A stretch of DNA of 64,000 nt from Glaciihabitans tibetensis (GCF_003003265.1 NZ_PVTL01000001.1:742876-806875), one strand, 5' to 3'; positions 49,952 through 60,822 are shown, numbered from the stretch's first letter. Notes: generated from the letters alone by a model not told the origin. Translations and numbers: made by a program.

Positions 49952-50923
49952 ATGAACCGATCGTCCACGTCCACGGGACTGCTCATCGCTGTGATCGCAG
50001 CGGTGTCGTTCGGCACCTCGGGCGCGTTTATGAAACCACTGCTCGAGGCCGGCTGGAGTCCGGCAGCGGCGGTCACCTTTCGGGTGCTGATCGGGGGCGT
50101 CGTGCTGCTTCCGATTGCCCTTGTGACCCTGCGCGGACGGTGGGCCAGGGTGTGGGAGTCCCGGTGGCGCATCCTTGCCATGGCCGGGGTGGGCGTCGCG
50201 GGCACCCAGCTCGTCTACTTCGCCGCCATCCAGCGCATCCCGGTCGGTACGGGAATCCTGATCGAGTACATGGCGCCGCTGCTGCTGGTCGCCGCGGCCT
50301 GGGTGCGCACCCGACGCACGCCCCACGCCGTTGTGCTGATCGGGTCCGTGGTCGCCCTGGTCGGCCTGGTGCTCGTCGTCTCGCCCGGTGGCGGCGGCTC
50401 ACTCGACCCGCTCGGCCTTTTCTTCGCGCTGCTCGCGATGGTCGGCTGTGCGCTGTTCTACGTGGTGTCGGCCCAGCCGAGCAACGGCTTGCCCCCCGTG
50501 GCCCTCGCCGCCTTCGGACTCCTCCTCGGCGCAGGAATCCTCGCCCTCGCGGGAGTCACCGGCCTCGTGCCGTTCACGGTGCGTGCGGCCGATGTCGTGA
50601 TGCTCGGCACCCTGACGCCCTGGTGGGTTCCCCTGATCGTGGTCGGAATCATCGGCACGGCCGTCGCGTACGCCTCGAGCATCACCGCGAGCGAGATGCT
50701 CGGGTCGCGCCTCGCCTCATTCACCGGGCTCCTCGAGGTCGTCGCCGCCACCCTCTTCGCCTGGCTCCTGCTCGGTGAAAACCTTGCGCTTCCCCAGTTG
50801 CTCGGTGGGGTGCTGATCCTGGTCGGCATCGGTTTTGTGCGTTCGGAAAAGGTGGATGCCACGGCGCCCGTGACGCACAAACTACCTCCGCTTACCCCTG
50901 CTCGACCCGGCAGCCGAAGCTGA
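49952..50923 (+). CDS. EamA/DMT family transporter (second)
   Basis: 323 residues, ten helices and two EamA repeats: SFGTSGAFMKPLLEAGWSPA, ALVGLVLVVSPG, and GLLEVVAATLFAWLLLGE in the second half. Cytoplasmic membrane; substrate unknown. GGAG lies 4 nt before the ATG. The 3' end meets the SGNH hydrolase gene across a strong hairpin and a duplicated 17-bp block. Confidence 0.86.
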   Translation: MNRSSTSTGLLIAVIAAVSFGTSGAFMKPLLEAGWSPAAAVTFRVLIGGVVLLPIALVTLRGRWARVWESRWRILAMAGVGVAGTQLVYFAAIQRIPVGTGILIEYMAPLLLVAAAWVRTRRTPHAVVLIGSVVALVGLVLVVSPGGGGSLDPLGLFFALLAMVGCALFYVVSAQPSNGLPPVALAAFGLLLGAGILALAGVTGLVPFTVRAADVVMLGTLTPWWVPLIVVGIIGTAVAYASSITASEMLGSRLASFTGLLEVVAATLFAWLLLGENLALPQLLGGVLILVGIGFVRSEKVDATAPVTHKLPPLTPARPGSRS

Positions 50924-51005
50924 CGGCTAGCTCGAGCTAACGGCGAGCCCGAGGTGAGGGCTCGCCGGCGCTGCGGGCAGTCGTAGCGGACGGCTAGCTC
51001 GAGCT
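50922..51005. repeat. 17-bp direct repeat at two convergent gene ends
   Basis: gacggctagctcgagct occurs at 50922-50938 across the EamA stop and at 50989-51005 across the SGNH hydrolase stop, 67 bp apart, flanking a terminator hairpin. Confidence 0.9.
50941..50967. terminator. Bidirectional terminator-like hairpin
   Basis: CGGCGAGCCC-gaggtga-GGGCTCGCCG, a perfect 10-bp GC-rich stem with a 7-nt loop between convergent genes. No T tract. Confidence 0.7.
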
Positions 51006-51803
51006 TCCGACGTGGGCGTCGCGCACGAGTCGCCGCAGACCGCCGCGGGCGGGCACCAGCACCGGAACAGGCCACCGCGGCTGCAGCGTGTCGCCGAGCG
51101 TGGTGCCGCGGATCTTGCGCGCGACGAGCGGAAACACCCAGTCGTGCGTCCACCGGCGCTGTGCGCGCTCCCACTCGCGGAGCGTTCGCCGCGGTTGGGG
51201 GTGCTTGTTCTTGAGCCGGATCGAGTGCGTCACCCCGAGGATCTCGAGCACCTGCGCGGAGACGTACTTGTGGCCAGCCTTCGACAGGTGCAGTCGATCC
51301 GCCGCCCACATCCGCCGGTCGCTCAGCCCCTCGAACGCCCAGAAATCGACGAGCACTGCCCCGTATTTCTCGGCCACCCGACGCACCTCGGCGTTGTAGA
51401 GGTGGTTGCGCCGCTTGAACACGCTGAGCACCGGGCTCACCGACACGTCGTAGCCGGTGAACAACAGCACGGTCGCGCCGGTGGAGGTCAGGCGCGCCAC
51501 GAAGTCTTCGTACTGTCGCAGCAAAGCGTCAAAGGGGGTGCCCACGTCGAGGATGTCGTTGCCGCCGGCGTAGACCGTAATCAGGGTTGGTTGCATGGCG
51601 ATCGCCGGCTCAAGCTGTTCGGCCACGATGTGCCGGAGGCGTTTGCTGCGGATCGCCAGGTTCGCATACTCCCAGCCCGGCTCGTTTTTTGCCAGCTGCT
51701 CGGCAACCCGATCGGCCCAGCCGCGCACTCCGTTCGGCAACGCAGGGTGCACATCGCCGACGCCCTCGGTGAAAGAATCGCCGAGGGCCACGTACCTGTT
51801 CAC
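50994..51803 (-). CDS. SGNH/GDSL hydrolase
   Basis: 269 residues. Block I ALGDSFTEG (nucleophile Ser), block III GGNDILD, block V DRLHLSKAGH with the Asp-His dyad. An esterase or lipase-like enzyme; no signal peptide seen, so likely cytoplasmic. GTG start. It lies 51 bp downstream of jetD on the same strand; SGNH genes are not standard Wadjet members, so neighbourhood may be incidental. Confidence 0.87.
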   Translation of the reverse strand: MNRYVALGDSFTEGVGDVHPALPNGVRGWADRVAEQLAKNEPGWEYANLAIRSKRLRHIVAEQLEPAIAMQPTLITVYAGGNDILDVGTPFDALLRQYEDFVARLTSTGATVLLFTGYDVSVSPVLSVFKRRNHLYNAEVRRVAEKYGAVLVDFWAFEGLSDRRMWAADRLHLSKAGHKYVSAQVLEILGVTHSIRLKNKHPQPRRTLREWERAQRRWTHDWVFPLVARKIRGTTLGDTLQPRWPVPVLVPARGGLRRLVRDAHVGSSS

Positions 51804-51853
51804 GATCGCCCTCGCCCTCGCCCGAACCGTCTGACTCCTACACCTTCACGATG

Positions 51854-53062
51854 TCACACCTTTGCGGGGGTGCGCACCGCCCGGGCCGCCAGAACCTTCG
51901 CGATTGCCTCAGCGGCGCGGTCCATCGGAATGCGCTCCTGTTCGATTCGCCGCATCCCGGTCCACCCCGGATCGGCCAGCCGGTCGAACAGCTGCTGCTC
52001 CGTCGCCGTCAGGTGCGGCAGCTGCCGTGCGGCGGAGCCCCTCAGCGCCTCCCCCGTGCCGTCGAGCATCGTGCCGTACCGCTCATACCGGTCGAAGGTG
52101 GGGAGGTCCATCAGGATCGAATGCACGCTGAGCCCCTCGGCCCGCAGGCGGTTCAGTGTCAGCAGGCTGTGCACGTCGACGTCGCCCCAGTACACAACGT
52201 GGCGTGCGTGCTGGATCCACTCGAGCGACGCGAGCGCGGCGGCTCCGGCAAGGCCACTGCCTTCGACGGCGATAGCGAGTGAGAGTGTGGGGATCTGCAC
52301 CGCTGTCTGCTTGTCTTCGGAGATCAGTACGAAGTCGGGGCGATACGCCGGCGCCGCGACATCCCCCACCGTCACGCAGTCATAACGACGGCCGCCTTCG
52401 CTCAGATGATCCGGGTCGAGGTAGCTGAAATGGATGCGTTGCGGCGTCGAACTGACCAGCCCGAGCGCGTCGATTCCGGCGAGGGCCAGCACCAGCGGCT
52501 CGTTGGCCTTCAGCCACTTTTCGGAAAAACCGTCGAGCGGAACCTGCCGAGGCGAGAGCCCGCTGTGCCGCTCCTGGCGGAACCAGCGCGCGGTCGTGCA
52601 GAGCAGGTCGAAGTCGGTTTCGGTGTGGCGATCGACCGCGCGCACCACCTCGGCGAGCCCGGCAACACCGGGAAACCGCGTGCGCAGCAGGGCGGCATGT
52701 TCGCGTCCGCGGAGGATGCGGTGCATCCAGTCTCCGCCGACGAGCGTCGCGGCGCTGTCGAGATCCGGCAGCACAACGTGGGTGGGCAGCGACTCGATGT
52801 TGCCGTGCACCCGCCGGAGCGAGGTGGTCAGCTCGACCCCGTGCGCCGCGCTCCAGCGGTGCCACTCGAGAGCCTGCCGCCGAAACTCGTCGAAGTTCTC
52901 CTCGAGTTCGGATTGCGACGGGCTGCCCAGATCGAATGAGCAGGGCCAGGCGGATGCTGCGGCGCCCGACTTCTGCGGTGTTCCCACGCTCGGCCCCTCC
53001 AGGTGCCAGGTATCGCGCACCCGGTCACGCACGGCCTCGAGTATCTCGTTCGGCTCTCTCAC
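51854..53062 (-). CDS. jetD: Wadjet JetD, Toprim-type nuclease subunit (DUF3322/DUF2220)
   Basis: 402 residues from the GTG at 53062, whose GTGA overlaps the jetC stop by 4 bp; the frame extends upstream but would lie deep in jetC. The N-terminal DUF3322 region includes WHRWSAAHGVEL, and the C-terminal DUF2220 Toprim part shows AVEGSGLAG (metal-binding Glu) and VVYWGDVDVHSLLTLNRLR (Asp pair), then ILMDLPTFDRY. It cuts plasmid DNA held by the JetABC motor. Glu in the first motif is followed by Gly rather than the more usual Asn. Confidence 0.88.
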   Translation of the reverse strand: MREPNEILEAVRDRVRDTWHLEGPSVGTPQKSGAAASAWPCSFDLGSPSQSELEENFDEFRRQALEWHRWSAAHGVELTTSLRRVHGNIESLPTHVVLPDLDSAATLVGGDWMHRILRGREHAALLRTRFPGVAGLAEVVRAVDRHTETDFDLLCTTARWFRQERHSGLSPRQVPLDGFSEKWLKANEPLVLALAGIDALGLVSSTPQRIHFSYLDPDHLSEGGRRYDCVTVGDVAAPAYRPDFVLISEDKQTAVQIPTLSLAIAVEGSGLAGAAALASLEWIQHARHVVYWGDVDVHSLLTLNRLRAEGLSVHSILMDLPTFDRYERYGTMLDGTGEALRGSAARQLPHLTATEQQLFDRLADPGWTGMRRIEQERIPMDRAAEAIAKVLAARAVRTPAKV

Positions 53063-56000
53063 GCTGCGTCCTCCGCAATCAGCGGGGTGACGTACGAATA
53101 CCCCGTGGTGGTGTTTTTCGTCATCGACAGCACGAGGTCCATGTACGGCTCGAGCGCGGTGACCTTGTCCAACGGCGCCCCGATGATCAGCTGGAACCCG
53201 AGGCCCTTCCACGCCGCGACGGACCGCCCGGCGAACTCGGCGTCGGACTTCACGAAGCCCTCGTCGAGAAAGACCGGGGCGAAGCGCGGCCGGGTGCGGC
53301 TCTCGTCGCCGAGCTGGAACCGCAGCGCGACCCCCACCACGAACGCGACGAGCTCCTGCGACTCGCCACCGCTCTTGCCTCCGAGTGACGAGTAGGTGCT
53401 GACCTCGACCCCGTCGAGCGTGGTGCGCACGGCCGTGATTTCGACGTGCTTGCGGACATCGAGCAGAATGTCGCGCTGCGCGGCTCCCGGAGCCCCATCC
53501 TCCGGGCGCCGGATCTGGGCCATAAACGCCTGGAGTCGCTGGAAGCGGCTCTCGGTTTCATCGTCGGACAGCTCCGCGGTGCCGCCGTCCGACAGGGCCC
53601 GCAGCTCCTTACGGAACGCCGTGGCATCGTCGCGGTGCAGGCGACGCAGCGAGATCTTCAACCGGTCGCGCCCCGCACCGAACGGCAGGGTGGTGAGGAT
53701 CTCGTTGATCGGGCGCAGCCGGTCTTCGATCTCCTCGATCGATGTGGTGAACGCGCCGACCAGCGGCACGAGGTCCTGGCCGCTCCACTGCGAGAGGCGG
53801 CGCTTCCACTCCTGGCGGCGCTCGTGCAGCCCGAGGGTATACACGGCGTCGAGGATGTCGCGATAGCTCGAGTACGAATCGAGCGACACCCCGATGTTGG
53901 GATCGGGCCAGCGATCCTGGAACGTGACAAAGATGCTGACCAGGGAGTCGCGCGCGCTCTGCGCTTTCTGCCGGTCCTGCTGGGACTGCTCGGTCAGCCG
54001 CTCGCGCAGCCGCACAAGTCCGGCGCCGAACGCGGCGAGGTCGTTCACCTCGCTGACCGCCGCGAAGTGCGCGTTCAGGTGCTCGGCCTGTTCGTCAGTG
54101 AGTTGCTGTTCGCTGAGCTCCGCTTCGCTGGGCTCCGCCGAGGTGTCCCGCTCGATACGGGACAGTTCGCGGCTGACGGCGTCCTGGCGGTCGACCAGTG
54201 CGGCCTGCTCGGTGCTGAGGGCCGCGGCATCCCGCTCGGTCGAGTGTTTACGCTTTTGAGCCTCTTCGAGCTCACCCGCGAGACGCTCTTCTTCGTCTTT
54301 CAGGGCGCGCAGCACGTCGCTTCCGGCGAGCACGCGGTCCCACTCGGCGCGCTTCTGGTCGATGCGCAGCTGCGCGTCGTCGACGTCGATGGTCGCCCAC
54401 ACGGTGTCGAGCACGAACTGGTGGGCGTCTTTCTTCTGGCGCAGCTCGGCGATCTGGGTTCCGACGACGGCCGCACGCCCCGCGAGCTCGGTGGCACGGG
54501 CGGCGAGGGCGTCGAGCTCGGTGGCGATCTCGTCCAGGCGGGCCTGGTTGGAGAATCCGATGATCGACTTCTGGTCGCGGTTGAACCCGTGGGCGCCACG
54601 CTTGCCGTTGCGAGTCTGCCCAGACTGCGTGACCCGCGGGCCGGAGCCTTCGAGCTTCGCCGGATCCGAAACGCACAGCGCGTCGAGGTTGTCGGCCTGC
54701 ACCCGGTCCTGCACCCAGCCGCTGAATGGCGAGTCCCGGTAGACGAGCTTCCCGGAGATGTAGCGGGGGTCGGCGTCGATCGCGCTGTAGGGACGCAGCG
54801 CGACTCCCTCGAAGTGGATCCGCACCGGCAGTTGCACCGGATCGATCGCTTCGCTGAGCGCGCGCAGCTTGGTCTCGTCAACCAGCATTACGCGCACGAC
54901 CGACGCGAGGGTCACCTCGGCGGCACGGCGCCAGGCGTCCTCGCCCGGGGCGATTTCGATCAGCTCGGCGACGAACGGAAGTTCATCGGCGGGAATACCC
55001 GCGGCCTCGGCGATCAGCAGGCGCGCGCTGTGCAGGTGCTGCGGAACCAGGCTCTCGCGACCGGTCAGAAACCGTCGCTCCTGCCCCCGCGCGCGGATCT
55101 GCTCCTCAAGCGGGTAGGACTCCTTCTGGAACTCCGACCGCGTGTTCTCGAGTTCACGCTCGGCGGACCCGAAGCCCGCGATGAACTTCTCCGCGTGGGT
55201 GTGCGCGAGGGAGAATTCCGCCTGGCTCGACACCGCGATCGAGAGCACGTTCACCCGCTCGTCGAACCGCGCGCGCTCCGCCGCAACGTCGGTGGCGCGG
55301 TCGCTCAGCCGCGCGAGCTCGTTCTGGAGGCTGACCAGCACGTCGCCGCCGTTGTCGCGCTGCTGGTGCTGGCTGGCCGCGATCCGGGCCTTCAATTCGG
55401 TTTCGGCGTCGCGGGCGCGGGTGAACTCCACCTGGTTTTCGCGCCGCGCGATGCGGTTGTTGTCCGCCGCGGTCTCCAGCAGCTCCTCTTCCCTGCTCAG
55501 GCTCCAGAGGACAAACGGGCTGTCCCCCGAACGGTTCACGCCGAAGGTGTCGATCAGCTGTGCCTTCGCGGTGGACTCTTCGTACTCGCGGTGCAGCTCG
55601 GGAATCCGCTCAAGAACCGCAGCCTTCTGTGCCTCGCTGAGCATGGCGCCGTAGGAGCGCTCAAGGTCTTCGAAGTGGGCGACCGCTTTGTCGGCGGCAG
55701 CGTAGGTGGACGGCTCCTCGAGCACCATCGACTTGTAAAGCCCGTCGACGGTCTTGACCTGCTGGCCGGCCTGGATGCGCGCGAGCAGGCGCAGCGCCTT
55801 GCCGCCTTCACCGTTGGCTCCGATTCCGAGGCGCGTGTAGAGCGTCTGGGAAAAGGCGGAGTAGGTGTCGAACACATCGATCGAGGGGAACCTGGACTTG
55901 AGCACGCGCTTGTCGAACCGAGACTCCACGGTGTCTGCCAACTCCCGCAGGTCGAGCGGCCCGTCGATGGTCGCCATCTTCATGGTGATGTCGGCAAACT

Positions 56001-56460
56001 TGCTCGCCCCGCGCGGCACGAAGTACGCGCGCAGCACGGTGAAGCGGCGCTGGTTGTCGTCGATGAAGGTCATCGCGACGGCGCCCCAGGTCGCCGAGTC
56101 CACACCGCGGAGTACCTGGTCGTGCAGCTCGCCGGTGTCCGCTTCCCGGGTGGAGTCCGTCTTGCCTTTGAGGTAGGTCATCAGGTTGCGCTGGTCGGCG
56201 CTGCGGGCACGCCCAGCCCCCGCGTCGTTGGACGCGCCGTTGAACGGGGTGTCCGACGGCATCACAAGGGCGAGGTAGGCGTCCATCAAGCTGGATTTTC
56301 CAGTGCCGGATGCCCCGGAGATCAGTGTCGCGGTGGGCGCGATGGCCACCTCGTGGTGACCCTGGAACCCGCCCCAGTTGACCATCTGGAAGCTTTCGGC
56401 CCGCCACTGCGTGGTTCCTTCGGTGAGTCCGTCAGCGTAAAAGAGGGGGAAGTCGGTCAT
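53059..56460 (-). CDS. jetC: Wadjet JetC, SMC-like ATPase
   Basis: 1133 residues, starting at ATGA shared with the jetB stop. N-terminal Walker A GASGTGKS (49-56), long coiled-coil segments on both sides of a hinge region near the middle, then signature [15 protein letters not shown] and Walker [15 protein letters not shown] near the C-terminus. As a MukB/SMC-type motor it should extrude DNA loops with JetA and JetB. A small 15-bp duplication at 54109-54138 encodes part of the coiled coil. Confidence 0.92.
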   Translation of the reverse strand: MTDFPLFYADGLTEGTTQWRAESFQMVNWGGFQGHHEVAIAPTATLISGASGTGKSSLMDAYLALVMPSDTPFNGASNDAGAGRARSADQRNLMTYLKGKTDSTREADTGELHDQVLRGVDSATWGAVAMTFIDDNQRRFTVLRAYFVPRGASKFADITMKMATIDGPLDLRELADTVESRFDKRVLKSRFPSIDVFDTYSAFSQTLYTRLGIGANGEGGKALRLLARIQAGQQVKTVDGLYKSMVLEEPSTYAAADKAVAHFEDLERSYGAMLSEAQKAAVLERIPELHREYEESTAKAQLIDTFGVNRSGDSPFVLWSLSREEELLETAADNNRIARRENQVEFTRARDAETELKARIAASQHQQRDNGGDVLVSLQNELARLSDRATDVAAERARFDERVNVLSIAVSSQAEFSLAHTHAEKFIAGFGSAERELENTRSEFQKESYPLEEQIRARGQERRFLTGRESLVPQHLHSARLLIAEAAGIPADELPFVAELIEIAPGEDAWRRAAEVTLASVVRVMLVDETKLRALSEAIDPVQLPVRIHFEGVALRPYSAIDADPRYISGKLVYRDSPFSGWVQDRVQADNLDALCVSDPAKLEGSGPRVTQSGQTRNGKRGAHGFNRDQKSIIGFSNQARLDEIATELDALAARATELAGRAAVVGTQIAELRQKKDAHQFVLDTVWATIDVDDAQLRIDQKRAEWDRVLAGSDVLRALKDEEERLAGELEEAQKRKHSTERDAAALSTEQAALVDRQDAVSRELSRIERDTSAEPSEAELSEQQLTDEQAEHLNAHFAAVSEVNDLAAFGAGLVRLRERLTEQSQQDRQKAQSARDSLVSIFVTFQDRWPDPNIGVSLDSYSSYRDILDAVYTLGLHERRQEWKRRLSQWSGQDLVPLVGAFTTSIEEIEDRLRPINEILTTLPFGAGRDRLKISLRRLHRDDATAFRKELRALSDGGTAELSDDETESRFQRLQAFMAQIRRPEDGAPGAAQRDILLDVRKHVEITAVRTTLDGVEVSTYSSLGGKSGGESQELVAFVVGVALRFQLGDESRTRPRFAPVFLDEGFVKSDAEFAGRSVAAWKGLGFQLIIGAPLDKVTALEPYMDLVLSMTKNTTTGYSYVTPLIAEDAA
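54094..54138. repeat. 15-bp repeat inside jetC
   Basis: ttcgctgagctccgc and ttcgctgggctccgc in tandem, preceded by one degenerate unit, encoding part of the [10 protein letters not shown] coiled-coil segment. Confidence 0.75.
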
Positions 56461-57215
56461 ACGAGGCTCTCCTGCTCGGGCTCGCGCACGCTGTCGTCGG
56501 CGCTTGTGCTGGTACCCGTGTGCGCGCCCGCGTTGGCGCTCACCAGCCACTCGAGCAGCTCCGCGAGGCGCTCGACCGGCAGCAGTACCTCGATCACGGG
56601 CGAAATGCGGAAGCGGTCGGGGTCGCTCGTCTTCAGCAGCACGCGCGCCTTGACCAGGCTCTCGATCGCCCCGCCCGCCCGGCGTAGGTCTCCCGAGCGG
56701 TCGGTGGCGTGTTCCGGTCGGAAGTGGCCCACGTTGTCGAGCAGGTTGTCGCGATCGACCAGCACGATCTCGTGGCCGTTGGCGCGTTCGCTACGGAATC
56801 GTTGGCGCAGCAACACGAGCAGCACCGTCTCCTCGCGGGTGTAGGCGGCGTCATACAGCAGCGTCGGAAACCGGTCACCACCCTCGGCGACGGCCTGACG
56901 CTTGAACGCAACCTCATAGTGCAGGTCTACCTGGAGGTCGAGGAACACGTCATTGAGACGGGCCTTCAGCACCCGCGTGGACTCGAGCAGTGTGCGCCAC
57001 TCGGCCGGCTGCTGCGCCGCGGAGATGTAGCGGTGCTTCATCAGCAGCACGAGCGTCTTGCGCTGCGCGAGGGTTAGGCCGCCCTCGTCACCCTCGAACA
57101 GGGAGAGGCTTTCGGCTTCAGCGTCGAGGTGGCCGTCGCGGTCGACGTCACCCTCCAGATACGGCTCCGGGGCGATGCTGGAGTCCGCGACATCCCCCGC
57201 ACGATTTTTAGTCAT
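56457..57215 (-). CDS. jetB: Wadjet JetB, KITE-like subunit (DUF4194)
   Basis: 252 residues. DUF4194 winged-helix body with [40 protein letters not shown] and a C-terminal wing [15 protein letters not shown]. In the Wadjet complex it is the kleisin-associated KITE subunit bridging JetA and JetC. The ATG lies within the last codons of jetA (8-bp overlap). Confidence 0.9.
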   Translation of the reverse strand: MTKNRAGDVADSSIAPEPYLEGDVDRDGHLDAEAESLSLFEGDEGGLTLAQRKTLVLLMKHRYISAAQQPAEWRTLLESTRVLKARLNDVFLDLQVDLHYEVAFKRQAVAEGGDRFPTLLYDAAYTREETVLLVLLRQRFRSERANGHEIVLVDRDNLLDNVGHFRPEHATDRSGDLRRAGGAIESLVKARVLLKTSDPDRFRISPVIEVLLPVERLAELLEWLVSANAGAHTGTSTSADDSVREPEQESLV

Positions 57216-58752
57216 TGTGTGTTCCGTCGTCCAGGGCGGCCAGGGCCGCACTCTCGGTAGTGGTCAAAATGATGCGCGGCACGTGGAACGCGCGGCGGGA
57301 GCCGTCGGGACGTACCGTCTCGAACCGCTCCAGAAGCCTCGCCGACCGGTTGGGCTCGGCGTCGGCATCCGCATCGGGGTCACGCAGCGGCTCTTCGCTG
57401 AGCTGGGTCGCGAGCTGCAGCAACCCGAGGATCTCCACCGGGCGGCGCAGCTCCGGCGAAAGCGAATTGAAGGCGTCGCCGAGGGATGCCGCGGAACCCG
57501 ACCGGAGCGCCCGCGCAAGGGCCGCGCGCGTCTCCTCGAGCAGCGGCCCTCCCTGGGTGCGCATTTCGTCGAGGCTCGGCGGCTCCGGTGCTTCATCGGA
57601 AACATCGTCGAGCGGCGGCGGCGGAACGTGGGCGTCCGGATCGTAGAACTTCTCCCGGAGGTGGTTGATCTCCAGCGTTCCCGGCATCAGCTCCGCGGTC
57701 ACGGTCGCACGCGGCCCGGCGGTCTCCATCCAGCGCGCGAGTTCCTTGTTCACCTCGCGCAGCAGCCGCTCAAGCTCCCGGTCCTTCACCACATCGTGGT
57801 TCACGATGTGTTCGCGGAGCGTCGTCGTCAGCCCGTTGCGCTGGGTGAGCACGTCGTCGATGCCCTTGCGGATCAGGCTGACCGTCGCCATAAACCCCTG
57901 GCGCTCGCCGTGGCTGAGCTCGAGCGCGAACGGGTGAAGCAGGATCGTTTCGAGGTCGTTCTTCAGGTCGTGCAGCAGCTCGTCGTTGCGCAGCAGCACC
58001 AGCGCGCCCTCGAACGCGCGTCCCTCAGCCGTGGAGGACATGAGGGTATCGGTCTTCGAGAGATACTCGTCGAGCACCTCACTGATCGGGCGTTCCTCAC
58101 CGCGAAAGTCGTTCACGATCTGCCGGTGCATGCCGGCGACCGACTCCTCGACCCGTTTGAAGTCGCTGGGTAGCTGGGCGATCAGGTCGACAAGGTTCGC
58201 GTAGCCCTCGTGCATCTGGCCGTTGGTGGCCGCAGCGATCTCGCCGCCGTCTGCGAGCCGGTCGCGCTCCGCACTCAGCTGTGCGATCTGCGCGTCGAGC
58301 CTCCGGATGCGCTGCTCCCGGTCGGGGTTGGCCTCGGTGGCGCGGTTGCGCACGGTGTCGACGATGGTCGTGAGGCGCGACTCGCTGATGAGGGCACGAT
58401 CGCGGGACAACCCTTCGACCAGCAGCAGTGCTTCCAACGCCGAGGACGTCAGCGAGTACTGCTCCGCGTCGCCCTCCCCCGCTTCGCGGTACAGCCACTG
58501 GTCGTTCATCCACTGCACGCAGAGCGCACGGCCGGATCCACCCGGAACCGCGATGCCCGTCGATCGCAGGTCGGCGAGGTACGCGTCGACCTGGCTGTGC
58601 AGACGGTCGGCCTGCACGGTTCTGCGGTCGCGGCTGAAGGCCGACTTGAAGACGGCGAGCACAAACGGAGCCCACTTGCGGTCCAGAAGGCGCAGCGTGG
58701 GTTTGTCGAAGGCCTCCCGCACGCGCGCCAATTCGGCGGCGATTTCGCTCAT
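57208..58752 (-). CDS. jetA: Wadjet JetA, kleisin-like subunit (DUF3375)
   Basis: 514 residues. DUF3375: an N-terminal region with [19 protein letters not shown] and VDAYLADLR, a helical centre with [12 protein letters not shown] and the [24 protein letters not shown] segment, and a long C-terminal helical part. It links the two JetC heads. It is first in the operon, with AAGGGG before the ATG. Confidence 0.9.
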   Translation of the reverse strand: MSEIAAELARVREAFDKPTLRLLDRKWAPFVLAVFKSAFSRDRRTVQADRLHSQVDAYLADLRSTGIAVPGGSGRALCVQWMNDQWLYREAGEGDAEQYSLTSSALEALLLVEGLSRDRALISESRLTTIVDTVRNRATEANPDREQRIRRLDAQIAQLSAERDRLADGGEIAAATNGQMHEGYANLVDLIAQLPSDFKRVEESVAGMHRQIVNDFRGEERPISEVLDEYLSKTDTLMSSTAEGRAFEGALVLLRNDELLHDLKNDLETILLHPFALELSHGERQGFMATVSLIRKGIDDVLTQRNGLTTTLREHIVNHDVVKDRELERLLREVNKELARWMETAGPRATVTAELMPGTLEINHLREKFYDPDAHVPPPPLDDVSDEAPEPPSLDEMRTQGGPLLEETRAALARALRSGSAASLGDAFNSLSPELRRPVEILGLLQLATQLSEEPLRDPDADADAEPNRSARLLERFETVRPDGSRRAFHVPRIILTTTESAALAALDDGTHND

Positions 58753-58941
58753 GGTGAGTGCCCCTTTTTTCTGAACCCCATCAACCGTAGTTGGTTGTTC
58801 GAGGGTGGGATGTCACGGCGCCACGTTGCGCGCTGACATCCGCCACCCCGCACGAGGGCAAAGCCCGGTGACCTAGCTCTGACGCGGCACGAGTCACCAC
58901 GCAAAACTAGGCCAGCTACCGGGCGAAACTAGTCCGAAACG

Positions 58942-59775
58942 CTAGCGCACGGACTTGCGCTCGTAGATCAGCATCGACCAGACGTACCCCGCGACGGCGA
59001 TCACGACGCACCAGCCGATCGCGAGCACCGGGTACCAGCCGAGCGGCGTGCCGAGCAGCAAACCGCGGAGCGTCTCAATGAAGGGGGTGAACGGCTGATA
59101 CTGGGCGAACCACTCCATCCACGCTGGCATCGAGCCGGTCGGCACGAACCCGCTGCCGAGGAAGGGCAGAAAGATCAACAGAAACGGCAGGTTGCTCGCC
59201 GTCTCCACCGACTTCGCCTGCATTCCCATTCCGACGGCGAGCCAGCTGATCGCGTACGAGATGAGCGTCAACATCGCTGCCGCCGCGAGCCACTCGGCGG
59301 CATCGGCGGTCGGTCGAAACCCGATCAGCAATCCGACGGCGAGGACAACAACGATGGCGATGAGCGCCTGGATCGTGTTGCCCAGCACGTGCCCGGTGAG
59401 CACCGCCGCGCGGGAGATCGCCATCGAGCGGAACCGCGCCGTGATGCCCTGCGTCATGTCCATCGACACTGTCGTCGCGGCCCCTCCGGCGCTCCCGGCA
59501 ATCGTGATCAAGAGAATGCCCGGCATCACGTACGCCAGGTAAGCTTCCCGCCCTCCCGCGGCGTCGACTCCGGGAAGGCCGGCCCCGAGGGTTCCGCCGA
59601 ACACGTAGACGAAGAGAAGCAGGAACACCACGGGCCCACCGATGGTGAAGACCGTCAGGCCCGGGTAGCGCACGAGATGCAGCAGGTTGCGGCGCAGCAT
59701 GGTGACCGAGTCGGCAACGACGTGCGATTGCCGAGCCGTGCCCGTGGCCGGGCGCGCTGCGGTGATTGTGGTCAT
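58942..59775 (-). CDS. ABC-2 type transporter permease (DrrB-like)
   Basis: 277 residues with six membrane helices and the DrrB-like GGPVVFLLLFVYVFGG, AAMLTLISYAISWLAVGM and FLPFLGSGFVP. Pairs with the upstream ATPase, whose stop overlaps its ATG by 4 bp. DrrAB-type systems export drugs or lipids. Substrate unknown. Confidence 0.88.
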   Translation of the reverse strand: MTTITAARPATGTARQSHVVADSVTMLRRNLLHLVRYPGLTVFTIGGPVVFLLLFVYVFGGTLGAGLPGVDAAGGREAYLAYVMPGILLITIAGSAGGAATTVSMDMTQGITARFRSMAISRAAVLTGHVLGNTIQALIAIVVVLAVGLLIGFRPTADAAEWLAAAAMLTLISYAISWLAVGMGMQAKSVETASNLPFLLIFLPFLGSGFVPTGSMPAWMEWFAQYQPFTPFIETLRGLLLGTPLGWYPVLAIGWCVVIAVAGYVWSMLIYERKSVR

Positions 59776-60761
59776 GATTCGGATCCTTTCTTGTCGGCCC
59801 GTCCGGTGAGCGCGAAGAACACGTCATCGAGGTCCGGGGTGTGGATGCTGAGGTCGTCGACGTCGAGGCCGGCGGCATCGAGCCGGTCGAGTATGGTGCG
59901 CAACGCCCCGACCCCGCCGTCGCTCGGGACCGTGAGCGCGAGTGCGGCTTCGTCGAGAGCAGATCTGTCGGTTGGGGACCCGCTAGCAGCCGATGATTCG
60001 ATTGCGGATCCCGCGAACAGACGCGAGGCGGTGTCGAGTGCGGCAGCGCTGCCGAACCGGAGCCGGATGTGGCCGCCGGGCACGAGGCGCTTGAGTTCCT
60101 CCGGTGTTCCCTCGGCCACGATGCGACCGCCATCGAGTACCGCAATGCGGTGGGCGAGCTCGTCCGCTTCCTCAAGATGCTGGGTGGTGAGGAGCACGGT
60201 TGTGCCGTCCGCGACGAGGCCCCGCACGATGTCCCACATGGTGTGGCGGCTGCGGGGGTCCAGGCCGGTGGTGGGTTCGTCGAGAAAGATTACGCTCGGC
60301 GTTGCGACAAGAGTCATGGCGAGGTCGAGGCGGCGCTGCATTCCGCCGGAGTAGGTGGCGAGCGGTTTGCGGGCGGCATCGACGAGGTCGAACTGCTCGA
60401 GGAGCTCTGCCACCCGTGCCTTCGAACGCCTCGGCCCGAGATGGCGGAGCCGGGCCATCAGCATCAGATTCTCTTCGCCGGTGAGCAGTGTGTCGACCGC
60501 GGAAAACTGGCCGGTCAGTCCGATCGCTGCGCGCACGCCGTCGTGGTCGCGCATCACGTCACAGCCATTCACCAACGCTGTGCCGCCATCGGGTCGAACC
60601 AGCGTGCTGAGAATGTGGACCGTAGTCGTCTTACCAGCGCCGTTCGGGCCGAGCAAGGCGGTTACGGTGCCCGCGCTGACGGTCAAGTCGACGTTGTCGA
60701 GCACCACCTTTTCTCTGTAGGACTTGCGCAGTCCCTGGACGTCAATCGCTGCGGTAGTCAT
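59772..60761 (-). CDS. ABC transporter ATP-binding protein, DrrA family
   Basis: 329 residues. Walker A GPNGAGKTT (38-46), signature YSGGMQRRLDLA, Walker B VIFLDEPTTGLDPRSR, H-loop TTQHLEEADELAHRI, and the DrrA C-terminal extension ending near HTPDLDDVFFALTG. Energises the DrrB-like permease. AAGGA precedes the ATG. It follows a DUF4097 and an RHH gene on the same strand, a gene set seen repeatedly in actinobacteria. Confidence 0.9.
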   Translation of the reverse strand: MTTAAIDVQGLRKSYREKVVLDNVDLTVSAGTVTALLGPNGAGKTTTVHILSTLVRPDGGTALVNGCDVMRDHDGVRAAIGLTGQFSAVDTLLTGEENLMLMARLRHLGPRRSKARVAELLEQFDLVDAARKPLATYSGGMQRRLDLAMTLVATPSVIFLDEPTTGLDPRSRHTMWDIVRGLVADGTTVLLTTQHLEEADELAHRIAVLDGGRIVAEGTPEELKRLVPGGHIRLRFGSAAALDTASRLFAGSAIESSAASGSPTDRSALDEAALALTVPSDGGVGALRTILDRLDAAGLDVDDLSIHTPDLDDVFFALTGRADKKGSES

Positions 60762-60822
60762 GAGTGTCCTTCCCTTCTGTTCTTTTTCTCTGTTCTGCTA
60801 GTTGGTGCTGCCTGTGGTGGGG

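Larger units (their letters stand above)
51854..58752 (-). other. Complete type I Wadjet operon jetABCD
   Basis: Four overlapping genes in the order JetA-JetB-JetC-JetD on the minus strand, all with intact key motifs. Wadjet is an SMC-like complex (JetABC) that loop-extrudes circular DNA and a Toprim nuclease (JetD) that cleaves it, limiting plasmid transformation. Overlaps of 8, 4 and 4 bp point to one transcript starting before 58752. Confidence 0.9.

Noticed and set aside
53446..56844. Very long open frame (over 1100 codons) on the plus strand antisense to jetC/jetB
   Set aside because: It is the mirror of a GC-rich gene with clear SMC motifs; the translation shows no family motif and no start signal.
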